Position numbers and translations under genes: made by a program. Positions 1 to 7,407 of a stretch of 64,000 nucleotides of DNA are shown piece after piece. Source of the DNA: Paenibacillus terrae (GTDB lineage Bacteria; Bacillota; Bacilli; Paenibacillales; Paenibacillaceae); assembly GCF_005217525.1 (NCBI RefSeq), contig NZ_PNXQ01000012.1:214412-278411 (forward strand), in the 5' to 3' direction. The stretch's first letter is position 1; each line of letters begins with the position of its first letter. Under the pieces are notes generated by a model. The model had not been told where the DNA came from. It made no database searches and saw only the letters and a program-made list of their open reading frames with translations.

Positions 1-65
1 TTTCGAAGAAGTATTTCAGCAGACACATCCGACTTTGTCGGACGTCATGAATACAGAAACGTTAT
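1..65 (+). repeat. attC-like repeat A (right half only)
   Basis: The window opens inside a repeat. Visible are an inner hairpin (CCGACtttGTCGG), then TCATGAATACAGAAAC and the terminal GTTAT at 61-65. The same right end (TGAAT, 8 bases, GTTAT) closes all the complete copies. Bases 61-76 (GTTATGAGAAATTATT) match the reverse complement of 859-874 at 14 of 16 positions, so they pair with the other end of the following gene unit. Resemblance to an integron R' box is inferred. Confidence 0.75.
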
Positions 66-123
66 GAGAAATTATTGCCAGCAAAATCAAAGATAAATAA
101 TAATTTTTGAAGGAGAAGCCTAG

Positions 124-873
124 ATGAAGATTGCAATTCTAACTGATATTCATGGTAATTATCCGGCATTGAGTGCGGTATTCTCTGATATTGATTTCCG
201 TGGAGATATCGAACATACATATTGTCTGGGTGATATGATTGGCATTGGCCCTAACTCCAACGAAGTGCTTGAAGAGATAATGAATCGAGAGGATGTAACG
301 GCGGTTTCAGGTAATCATGAAGAAGCGGTTTTAAAACTACTGCAAGGGAAGGATACCTTGCCGGGTCATGAAATGATCGCTGAACATCATAAGTGGATAG
401 GTAGGTATCTCAAAAAAGAAAATATCAAGTTTATAGAAGATCTCCCTCAAACATTAGATGTTGAAGTAGAAGGGCAAAAAATATTAATAACCCATTATCA
501 TATGAATAAAGAAGAAAGAGAAGTAATAGATGAGAACCCTTCAGGATTAGAATTAGACGCAAAGTATAAAGGCTCACCTTACAATCTCGTTTGTTTTGGT
601 CATCATCATCCAATCCATTACTTCAAGACAGATCAAAGAGTTTATTTGAATCCTGGAGCTTTAGGTTGTAATGATCATGCGATTGCAAGATACGCGGTAG
701 TAGAACTGCAAAAAAGAACAATGAGTATTCAACTTATAGGAACCACATATGACAATAAAGCATTTTTGGAGTCCTTTGAGCAGTTAAACGTTCCAGACAG
801 AGAGTTTATGATAAAAGCTTTTCATGGGAACCAACTTGAGAGAGATTTCAAAGATGGAAATAACATCTCATAA
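124..873 (+). CDS. Calcineurin-like metallophosphoesterase (YfcE/MPP type), cassette gene 1
   Basis: The protein has 249 residues with the metallophosphoesterase metal ligands in order: D8-x-H10 (TDIHGNYPAL), GD at 36-37, GNHE at 63-66, then THYH and the GHHH cluster followed by NPGALG. It probably hydrolyses phosphoester bonds in a soluble substrate with two metal ions; the substrate cannot be told. Ribosome site AGGAGAAG precedes the ATG. The TAA stop lies inside the ATAAC that opens repeat B, so gene and repeat form one compact unit of about 900 bp. AT-rich compared with genes after 3.7 kb. Confidence 0.88.
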   Translation: MKIAILTDIHGNYPALSAVFSDIDFRGDIEHTYCLGDMIGIGPNSNEVLEEIMNREDVTAVSGNHEEAVLKLLQGKDTLPGHEMIAEHHKWIGRYLKKENIKFIEDLPQTLDVEVEGQKILITHYHMNKEEREVIDENPSGLELDAKYKGSPYNLVCFGHHHPIHYFKTDQRVYLNPGALGCNDHAIARYAVVELQKRTMSIQLIGTTYDNKAFLESFEQLNVPDREFMIKAFHGNQLERDFKDGNNIS

Positions 874-968
874 CATAATATTCAAAGCTGCGGTTCCTTA
901 CAGAACCTAGGTCTGCTTTCAGCAGACACATCCGACTACGTCGGACGTCATGAATACAAGAACGTTAT
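870..968 (+). repeat. attC-like repeat B
   Basis: A 99-bp imperfect palindrome: ATAACATAATATTCA at the left, TGAATACAAGAACGTTAT at the right, with inner stems including CCGACtacGTCGG. Left box spacing (AAC, 5 bases, ATTCA) and right spacing (TGAAT, 8 bases, GTT) are like the R''/L'' and L'/R' boxes of integron attC sites. Its left flank pairs with the start of cassette 1 (14 of 16), but only 9 of 16 with its own right flank. Confidence 0.82.
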
Positions 969-998
969 ATGAGATCCTAAGAAATGAGAGGTATAGAA

Positions 999-1655
999 AT
1001 GAATATATCATTTAATTTTAATAACTTGAATAATGTTTATTCGGAATCTATCTTATCAGATGATAAAACATTAATCTTTGAAACCTACATTGGAAAAGGA
1101 AGATTCTTATTTATGATGTTTTTATCAGATGAAGATAAAGATTCAAAAGACAAATTGTTTATATATCTAAGAAATACCAACAAATTTACAAAGCCTGTGA
1201 AGGTATATGGTAACCATAGTAAAGGGAAGTTTGAAGTATATATAAAAGATGAGTTGAAAGAAGATCTGATAAAGGAACTGCGGTTAAATTCAAATTCAGG
1301 TTCTTTTGATTTTATGCGATTTCTTGAACAACTTAATAATAGTTTTCCTCAAACCATAAACCGTGACCACAAAATTGCTGAATTAAGAAAAAATAAAAGC
1401 ATAATAAGTGAGTTAGGAGTAGTAGACGAAGCTGATAAAACAGTATTAAAGAATGAAGTGAGACTTCCTAAAAGCAAAAAGCCTCAAGATAAAACTTTAA
1501 GAAAATTATATATTTATACTGATGGAGCTGTTGAAGATATAACGGAGTTAATTCAATTGCTTAAGAAATTTAATATGACTGTGGCATGGACAACACAGGA
1601 CAAAAAAAACAATGCCTCAAATGTAAAAGCATTACTTGGTAAGTTAAACTACTAA
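999..1655 (+). CDS. Hypothetical protein, cassette gene 2
   Basis: A 218-residue, lysine- and asparagine-rich soluble protein that I do not recognise. The ATG at 999 is preferred because GAGAGG lies six bases before it; an in-frame ATG at 984 is possible but lacks a good ribosome site. No signal peptide or membrane segment is seen. The C-terminal part (LYIYTDGAVEDITELIQLL onward) reads like a small alpha/beta fold. The gene is the only one between repeats B and C, on the same strand as all other cassette genes. Confidence 0.75.
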   Translation: MNISFNFNNLNNVYSESILSDDKTLIFETYIGKGRFLFMMFLSDEDKDSKDKLFIYLRNTNKFTKPVKVYGNHSKGKFEVYIKDELKEDLIKELRLNSNSGSFDFMRFLEQLNNSFPQTINRDHKIAELRKNKSIISELGVVDEADKTVLKNEVRLPKSKKPQDKTLRKLYIYTDGAVEDITELIQLLKKFNMTVAWTTQDKKNNASNVKALLGKLNY

Positions 1656-1666
1656 ACGGACTTTAT

Positions 1667-1757
1667 ATAACATAATATTCACGCTGCGGACATTCGTCCT
1701 TGGTCCGGCATAGCCGGACACCCAGCATGCGCTGGGTCGTGAATACAGGAACGTTAT
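1667..1757 (+). repeat. attC-like repeat C
   Basis: A 91-bp palindromic repeat: ATAACATAATATTCACGC to CGTGAATACAGGAACGTTAT, with inner stems GGAC/GTCC, CCGG repeats and CCCAGCatgcGCTGGG. It is almost the twin of repeat J at 15048-15139, which closes a different gene in the other array, so these two repeats belong to one subfamily. Its left flank pairs with the start of cassette 2 (GGACTTTATATAAC, 11 of 14; the three differences are transitions). Confidence 0.85.
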
Positions 1758-1801
1758 CTGCAATTGCCAAAGACCATAAGAATTATTAGGAGGAATATGT
1801 T

Positions 1802-2325
1802 TTGACCACAATGTTCACAAAAGCAGTTGGAGTTGCTTTTATTGTTTTACAGTTCTAAGACTAACACCATTTATTAATGCTACTGGAAAGTGGTTATTAT
1901 ATGTCTCAATTGCAGCGTTCTTTCTTATACTATATGACTTATTAGAATTTATTATCGAAGGCATAATAGTAAAGAAAGGGATAAAGCTAAATAAAGTTTT
2001 AATAATTTTACGTTCTATTCTTCTTGTGTGTGCGGTGACGGCAATAATCGTTTTACCTAATTTGAAGATTGATATTTCTGTCAAACAAGTCAATGCTTTG
2101 AGTGATGTATTTACATTAGTTAGCTTAGGCCTTGCAATAATATTAATTGGGTTTAAATCCGAAAGAGCACAATCTTTTTCATTTAACAGAACAAAGAAAG
2201 TAAATAATGAAGTAAGAGAATTTCTCAATTCAATTGAAGGGCAAAGTATTATTAATGAACACATAGGTAAGAAATCAATAGAAAATACACAACAAATTAA
2301 TAAATTGAATGCAGATGCAAAGTAG
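1802..2325 (+). pseudogene. Frameshifted small membrane protein, cassette gene 3
   Basis: AGGAGGA at 1788-1794 is well placed for TTG 1802 or ATG 1811, but that frame ends at TAA 1856-1858 after about 18 codons. The neighbouring frame is open from before 1801 to TAG 2323-2325 and encodes hydrophobic segments (LTPFINATGKWLLYVSIAAF, then LILRSILLVCAVTAIIVL and LVSLGLAIILIGF). A one-base deletion near the T-run at 1845-1850 would join start and body into one protein of about 170 residues with three or four membrane segments. It could also be a real slippage site or a sequencing error. Function unknown. Confidence 0.6.
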
Positions 2326-2337
2326 TGGAAACAGCAG

Positions 2338-2525
2338 AAAACAGCATATTCACGCTTCGGGCCATTTTTGTCCTCGGTCCGGCCGGAGTTAGAAGCTGAT
2401 TCGGAGAGGTATTTCAGTAACTAGGAAGGCTATTCAGCCGAACACACCCGCACCACCTAACCGCATCGCGGCCTGCATCTTCGGTGTCTTAAGGTGGTGG
2501 AGCGTCGTGGATACAAGAACGTTAT
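2338..2525 (+). repeat. attC-like repeat D (long form)
   Basis: A 188-bp copy with a degenerate left box (AAAACAGCATATTCACG instead of ATAACATAATATTCACG) and a good right end (GTGGATACAAGAACGTTAT). The extra length is an inner hairpin CCACCTAACCGC...TTAAGGTGG around TCGCGG, shared with repeats I and K. The left flank TGGAAACAGCAGAAAAC matches the complement of the start of cassette 3 at 13 of 17 positions. Confidence 0.75.
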
Positions 2526-2565
2526 GTGCAATTACTGCAATTCTAAAGAAGAAAGGGGAAATACA

Positions 2566-3099
2566 ATGGATCAAATCAAATATCCAATTGGTCAATTTCA
2601 ACCCAAAAACAATCTTTCAAATGATGAAATAATAAATCTTATTAAACAAATTCCTGAACTAATTAAGCGATTAAATACATTGCTGATTGGTCTCGAACAA
2701 TACCAATTGGAGACTCCGTATCGGCCGAACGGTTGGACAGTAAGACAGGTCATACATCACTTAGCTGATAATGATATGAATGCGTACCTGAGATTTAAAA
2801 GAGGATTAACTGAAAATAATCCATTAGCAAACACATATCGAGAAGATTCGTGGGGAGAATTAATTGATTACAAGAAGTTGCCCGTAGAGAATTCGCTATC
2901 ACTTATTGAAATATTGCATCATCGCTTTTTAGTGTTGCTGAAAGAACTTAGTATAGAAGACTATAAACGGACTATACAAACCGAAGTATTAGGAATAATT
3001 ACATTAGAGACAGCTATACAAAGATTTATTTGGCACAACAAACACCATGCATCGCAAATCGAAAACCTAATAAGAAGAGAGAAATGGAAAGACATATAA
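2566..3099 (+). CDS. DinB/YfiT-type putative metal-dependent hydrolase, cassette gene 4
   Basis: A 177-residue protein closely resembling Bacillus subtilis YfiT: it opens with the family signature YPIGQF, has GWTVRQVIHHLADNDMNAY in the middle (first His ligand) and ends with FIWHNKHHASQI, which supplies the HxxxH metal ligands. The fold is a four-helix DinB bundle that binds a divalent metal. In firmicutes, relatives act in thiol transfer (BstA) or are uncharacterised. ATG 2566 is chosen because GAAAGGGG precedes it and the N-terminus then matches the family. It is the single gene between repeats D and E. Confidence 0.9.
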   Translation: MDQIKYPIGQFQPKNNLSNDEIINLIKQIPELIKRLNTLLIGLEQYQLETPYRPNGWTVRQVIHHLADNDMNAYLRFKRGLTENNPLANTYREDSWGELIDYKKLPVENSLSLIEILHHRFLVLLKELSIEDYKRTIQTEVLGIITLETAIQRFIWHNKHHASQIENLIRREKWKDI

Positions 3100-3144
3100 G
3101 AAAGAGGGTAATTGTAAGGAGTTCAAAGATGGCAGTAACAACGC

Positions 3145-3211
3145 ATAACATAATATTCAAGCTGCAGTTCCTTTGGAGCCTGGGTCTGGGAGATGGATTT
3201 CGAAATTTAAT
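3145..3211 (+). repeat. attC-like repeat E (left half, truncated)
   Basis: ATAACATAATATTCAAGC followed by GTTCCTTTGGAGCCTGGG and GAGATGGATTTCG, the same order as the left two-thirds of repeat H (13037-13144). The sequence then leaves the repeat and no TGAAT...GTTAT right end follows. Its left flank GCAGTAACAACGCATAAC still pairs with the start of the DinB cassette (14 of 18), so this was a normal cassette end that later lost its right half. Confidence 0.7.
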
Positions 3212-3389
3212 TGATTATGGAGGATTTATTAAAGTGCCTTTCCTATCTTATACAAGCAATTTGTACGAGGATCAGGAAGGGTGGTTCACAACTGATATTC
3301 CATTTTCATTTTTACGTGCATTATTATTAAACTGCTATAACAAGGTTAGAATCGAATATGAGGAATTTATGAAAGGAAGATTATCCTGA
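3212..3389 (+). pseudogene. Gene remnant after the truncated repeat
   Basis: An open frame runs out of the broken repeat E and ends at TGA 3387-3389 (FIKVPFLSYTSNLYEDQEGW, then FLRALLLNCYNKVRIEYEEF). It has no start codon or ribosome site of its own, so it is probably the 3' remainder of a cassette gene whose 5' end and preceding repeat half were deleted. I do not recognise the family. Confidence 0.4.
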
Positions 3390-3405
3390 GGGCATAGTTC
3401 ATCAC

Positions 3406-3472
3406 ATAGCAACAGATTAAAGCTGCGTTTCCTTAGGCAGCCTAGGTTTAATGGAAGGATTTCGGAGCAGCA
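3406..3472 (+). repeat. attC-like repeat F (degenerate left half)
   Basis: AGCAACAGATTAAAGCTGCG, then TTTCCTTAGGCAGCCTAGG and GGATTTCGGAGCAGCA follow the order of repeat B/H left halves with several substitutions and no right end. Directly after a remnant gene, it marks the decayed end of the first array. Downstream (3473-3700) I see only a 32-codon frame at 3497-3595 and GC-rich debris, neither of which I can assign. Confidence 0.45.
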
Positions 3473-3700
3473 TTATCGCTTCTATTCAATAACAATATGA
3501 TCCCTGCATTAATTGAAGGTGGTGATGATAGAAGAGTTTGTAAAATTTCTACTAATACAAGTAAAAAGATTATACTTACAAGGATTACAGGATAGCATTC
3601 TGCTCGCGGTTTCCTTGCTGAGTCAGTCTATAGGGGCAGAAGGCGAAAGCGAAAGGCCGAATGCCCATCAAGCGTAGCGATCTTAAACTAAACCAAAGCA

Positions 3701-3740
3701 AGCCGAAACGACAAAAACACACGCTTCGGCTTTTTATATT
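3701..3740. terminator. Intrinsic terminator between array 1 and the ABC transporter gene
   Basis: AGCCGAA (3701-3707) and TTCGGCT (3725-3731) form a stem followed by a T-rich run on the + strand. It would stop transcription leaving the cassette array and also lies just beyond the 3' end of the minus-strand binding-protein gene, so it may serve both directions. Confidence 0.6.
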
Positions 3741-3759
3741 TTTTTCTTATTTTTATCCC

Positions 3760-5442
3760 TTACTTCCCAGACACTGACTTGAACCAATCATTCACTTCTT
3801 GCGTAATCTGGTCACCGCCATTGGATTTCCAATTGGCTACAAATTGGTCAAAGGCATCGATCGGCAGCTTGCCGTAGATGATTTTGTTGAAGGTTTCCAT
3901 TTCGGACTGGCGAAGCAGGTTCCATTTGGATACCATCGTTGGTGTCGCAGCACCGGTGAAGTAGTTTTGCTTGCGAATGTCTAATTGTGACATGACTACC
4001 TTGGCTGCGGCCCAGTTTTCGGGTTTGCGGAACTCGGCCATTTGTTTCTCATAAGGGGTTTCTGGCGTTTTCCCATCAGCCAGTTTAACGAGTGTCTTCA
4101 TGTACAGATTCGGGATACGTGCCGGGCCAGTCAGGAAAGGGAACTCATTGGAGAAGTCTTTAATCTTTTTTTTATCACTGGTCGGTTGTCCGTCCACGAT
4201 GTCCCAATCGTAGCCTTTGGCGAAGCCGTATTCATATTTACTGCCAGCGGCCGGGTTAGCCAGGTTATCGAGCAGATAGTTATAGTACAGGAAAATGGCT
4301 TCAGGATGCTTCGCGTCCTTGTTAATCATAATACTGGCGTTGACGCCGGCGTTCTGCCATTTCGTACCGATGAGTCCATCTGGACCTGTTGGGATTGGAT
4401 AAGCTTTAATTTTCGCTCCAGGCACATTCTTCAACAGATCGGGGGCTGGCCAGTCTGGAATCCAGTTGGATCCGGGCAGAATACCTGCGGTGCCTTTCGT
4501 CCAGCTCTCCGCAGATTTACCTTCATCCCACAGGGCGGAGTCGGTATGAATATAGCCTTTTTCCATCCATTCACTAAGCTTCACGAGTGCCTGCTTTGCA
4601 CCGGGATTAATGGAGCCGTACTCCAGATTGCCATGGGCGTCTTTGTTCCACTGCTCCTGGACCGTGCCGTATGCTCCGAATAACCAATCGAGTGAGCCCA
4701 TCCAGGTGTTTGTATTATTTTTCAAGGAAATTGCGAGTGGAAAAACTTCATTAGGTGCTAAGCCATCCGGGTTCTCGTTCTTGAATTTATCCATGATATT
4801 TTCAAGATCCGCGATGGTTTTGGGAGCTTCCAGATTCAGCTTTTCCATCCAATCTTCTCTGAACCACAGCAGCGTGTCGTCATTATCTGTGTATTCTAGG
4901 ATCGGCATATTGTATTTCTTGCCGTCCTTGGTGAAAGGGTACCATAGCTCCGGATGCGCTGCCGCGTGGTCTTTCAGAATTTTATTTGCATACTTGTCGA
5001 ACAACTCATCGATGGCAATGAATTGACCGGAATCAATAAGTTGATTGGTCAATACCGCATTGGTGGGTACCGAAACGAAATCAGGCAGCTTCTCGCCAGA
5101 GGCAATGGCCAACTGAAGCTTTTGTTTGTATTGATCATCATTGGCTGGATACCAGGTATCTTTATGCTTCATGCCCAGCGTTTCCAGCATCCACCGATCG
5201 TGAACGTTATTTTCTTTGGTGTCCCCTTGAACGTATTTCTTCGGCATCAACACCGAACTGAACTCAATGGGTGGATCGTATTTCCCTTTTGCAAAAGCAG
5301 CTTCTGCTTCGGGTGAACCGACCGCCGCCAGCGTATTATCGTTCGTGGCATTCTCATTGGATGTTTCGCCACTGCTACAGGCTGTAATTGTGATAAGAGC
5401 GATGACCATGAGCAGCGACCACCATGCTTTGAATTTGATCAT
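3760..5442 (-). CDS. Extracellular solute-binding lipoprotein, LplA-like (family 1)
   Basis: A 560-residue lipoprotein with signal peptide and lipobox ending ITACSSG. The body is typical of the large Paenibacillus sugar-binding proteins that feed LplB/LplC-type permeases (for example LWFREDWMEKLNLEAPKT and the C-terminal NDWFKSVSGK). It would capture an oligosaccharide outside the membrane. GGGGGGATT precedes the ATG. It is the third gene of a minus-strand set after the sensor kinase and response regulator, while the two permease genes lie on the opposite strand beyond the kinase. The usual partner ATPase (MsmX type) is not in the window. Confidence 0.88.
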   Translation of the reverse strand: MIKFKAWWSLLMVIALITITACSSGETSNENATNDNTLAAVGSPEAEAAFAKGKYDPPIEFSSVLMPKKYVQGDTKENNVHDRWMLETLGMKHKDTWYPANDDQYKQKLQLAIASGEKLPDFVSVPTNAVLTNQLIDSGQFIAIDELFDKYANKILKDHAAAHPELWYPFTKDGKKYNMPILEYTDNDDTLLWFREDWMEKLNLEAPKTIADLENIMDKFKNENPDGLAPNEVFPLAISLKNNTNTWMGSLDWLFGAYGTVQEQWNKDAHGNLEYGSINPGAKQALVKLSEWMEKGYIHTDSALWDEGKSAESWTKGTAGILPGSNWIPDWPAPDLLKNVPGAKIKAYPIPTGPDGLIGTKWQNAGVNASIMINKDAKHPEAIFLYYNYLLDNLANPAAGSKYEYGFAKGYDWDIVDGQPTSDKKKIKDFSNEFPFLTGPARIPNLYMKTLVKLADGKTPETPYEKQMAEFRKPENWAAAKVVMSQLDIRKQNYFTGAATPTMVSKWNLLRQSEMETFNKIIYGKLPIDAFDQFVANWKSNGGDQITQEVNDWFKSVSGK

Positions 5443-5547
5443 TCTTCAATCCCCCCTACGGTGTATGATCTTTACAAGTGTAACTGTATCAAGTCGGCGG
5501 GGATGGCATCTATATGAGTTTTTTAGTTTCGATAGGACTCTATCATG

Positions 5548-7158
5548 CTATTTATGATGGTCTCTGTACTCCTGGGGCGTGACCCCAAACTGGCGTTTGA
5601 ACACCTTGATAAAATAAGCAGGGTCCATATATCCAATCTCCATGCTGATTTCATATACTTTTTTGGTGGTCATTTTCAGCTTGTGACAGGCACGATCCAT
5701 GCGCAGGCGCGAGATATAATCACTTATGCCTTCACCAGTTTCAATCTTATAAATCTTGGACAAATGGGTCGGATGCAGATTGACATGGTCGGCCAGTACA
5801 CGGAGGGAAACATCCAGATGCAGGTTTTTATCCGTAAAATCCTGAATCTTTCTCACATACTCGGAACGTATGTCTTTGATTTCGTTGGACGTGCCTTCCT
5901 TGAGTTTGCCGAGCACACTAAGCGACCATTTTCGCAGTTTACTGATGGTGGAGAAAGCTTTCCCGCTCTGCAGCCACTCCATATCGCTACCCATTAAGGT
6001 AGCCAGAGTAAGCCTATTTCGGTGTGCGAGATTGGTGAAAGAAGCCGTAATTAAAAAACCTGCCTCCATACAATGCTCCCACGATTCCGACCATTTCTCA
6101 TCCAGTTCCTCACAGACGGCTACTATTTTTTCTTCTGCGGCATCCCATTGCCCGCTTTCCAACAGATGAATGAAAGAGGGCGGAGTATACAGGACATCCA
6201 GGGGGCCTTGCGCTGCGGGCGTTTCCACGTCACTGACCCGCATCACGAATTCGCGCTCATCTCCGACAATTTGCCGGAAATAAGCCGAGGCCTGCCGAAA
6301 GCGGTCATATAGCTGTTTTGGAAACGGGAACCACTCGGTGATGACGATGGAGAGGGAACCCTTCAGGAACTGCTTGACCTTAGACTGAAGCTGCACAGAA
6401 AGCTTCTCCAGTATAGTTTCTTTTCCAATGTCGGTATCGTTCTCTTTAAGTTGAAGCAGAAACACCAGATATCCATGTTCCTCCTTCACGCCCCAGACTT
6501 CCATAAACTCACCCATAATCTCTTCAGCCATATTGATGACTGCATATTCGATCAAGGTTTGATCGTTGTTGTCATAGTGCCTAAATTCTTCTTCCATGCG
6601 TACAAGCATTAACGCGTAATCTCCGGCGTGGAAGGGCAGATCGTAATTCGCAAGTTTCCGTTCCCATTCGCCGGCTGCGAATCGATGTCCCTGTAAGGCC
6701 TCAAGGAGCAGTCGACCACGTAAATGGGGCAGATTCTCCCGAAGGGTAAACTGGGTTCGTTTAAGTGAGCTTATGAGCTCCCATTCTGTGTTTAATTGAT
6801 CAATAGCCTTTTGAACGGCGCCCATCAATTCATCGTCAGTCGGTGGTTTCAGCAAGTAATCAACGGCCTCGTACTGGATGGCTTTTTTGGCGAAATCGAA
6901 TTCGGAATATCCGGATAAAAGAATACACTTTATTTTTTTGTCACGGACTCTGATCCGTTCGATCAGTTCAATCCCTGTCATTTCGGGCATCTGAATATCC
7001 GAGATCACAATATCAATGGGGTGCGTATCAATAATTTGTAGTGCTTCATGTGCTGAGTAAGCTTTATGCACATGTTCAATCCCCAGAGTGTGCCAGGGTT
7101 TGGTCATGGAAAGGTTATCTACCCAGTGTGCTTCATCGTCTACGATGATCATCTGCAT
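5548..7158 (-). CDS. YesN-type response regulator (REC + AraC HTH)
   Basis: A 536-residue regulator. The N-terminal receiver domain has the acidic pair D7-D8, phospho-acceptor D54 (ISDIQMPEM) and the KP motif near 104. A middle region of about 250 residues follows, and the C-terminal AraC-type double helix-turn-helix ends FGVTPQEYRDH. It is expected to activate the neighbouring transporter genes when phosphorylated by the kinase at 7397-9196. AAGGAG precedes the ATG. A 222-bp MITE-like element separates it from the kinase gene, so it may now use its own promoter. Confidence 0.9.
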   Translation of the reverse strand: MQMIIVDDEAHWVDNLSMTKPWHTLGIEHVHKAYSAHEALQIIDTHPIDIVISDIQMPEMTGIELIERIRVRDKKIKCILLSGYSEFDFAKKAIQYEAVDYLLKPPTDDELMGAVQKAIDQLNTEWELISSLKRTQFTLRENLPHLRGRLLLEALQGHRFAAGEWERKLANYDLPFHAGDYALMLVRMEEEFRHYDNNDQTLIEYAVINMAEEIMGEFMEVWGVKEEHGYLVFLLQLKENDTDIGKETILEKLSVQLQSKVKQFLKGSLSIVITEWFPFPKQLYDRFRQASAYFRQIVGDEREFVMRVSDVETPAAQGPLDVLYTPPSFIHLLESGQWDAAEEKIVAVCEELDEKWSESWEHCMEAGFLITASFTNLAHRNRLTLATLMGSDMEWLQSGKAFSTISKLRKWSLSVLGKLKEGTSNEIKDIRSEYVRKIQDFTDKNLHLDVSLRVLADHVNLHPTHLSKIYKIETGEGISDYISRLRMDRACHKLKMTTKKVYEISMEIGYMDPAYFIKVFKRQFGVTPQEYRDHHK

Positions 7159-7185
7159 CTTATTTGTCTCCTTGTTGGTTTGTGT

Positions 7186-7407
7186 ATATAAGTTGAACGA
7201 ATGATTTTACACGGAACCACTGCGCGGTCAGAACCATCTTCTGATCGCTGTTATCCCCAGATTTTTTGAATCCCTTACAAAAGGGGAAATCCGGGGATAA
7301 GCCTATGTTTCCGATGTAGCTTTCTTTCAGAAAGCTTTTTGGCGAACGCTTCGCTTCTCCAGATCTGCCCTCTCCGTTATCGTGTAAATGTTTAGTTCAA
7401 CTTATAT
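7186..7407. mobile_element. MITE-like element between kinase and regulator genes
   Basis: A 222-bp segment bounded by the inverted repeats ATATAAGTTGAAC (7186-7198) and GTTCAACTTATAT (7395-7407), with further inner agreement (TTACACG/CGTGTAA). Inside is TTATCCCCagATTT...AAATccGGGGATAA. It carries no gene. Read on the minus strand it contains ATCTGGAGAAGCG and AGCGTTCGCC, which recur in the element at 32600-32721, and AGGGGAAATCCGGGGATAA, which recurs at 32331-32349. The kinase stop codon lies within its right terminal repeat. Confidence 0.7.

Noticed and set aside
870-968. Interpretation of the cassette repeats as MITEs or REP-type elements
   Set aside because: Gene orientation is uniform, one gene per repeat in the intact parts, and flank pairing joins the ends of each gene unit rather than the two ends of each repeat. 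Kept only as the alternative.
3497-3595. 32-codon frame (MIPALIEGGDDRRVCKISTN...)
   Set aside because: Too short, no ribosome site, lies in debris at the end of array 1; I cannot assign it.
4042-4683. Long + strand frames inside the LplA-like gene
   Set aside because: Shadow frames of the minus-strand lipoprotein, which has signal peptide, lipobox and family motifs.
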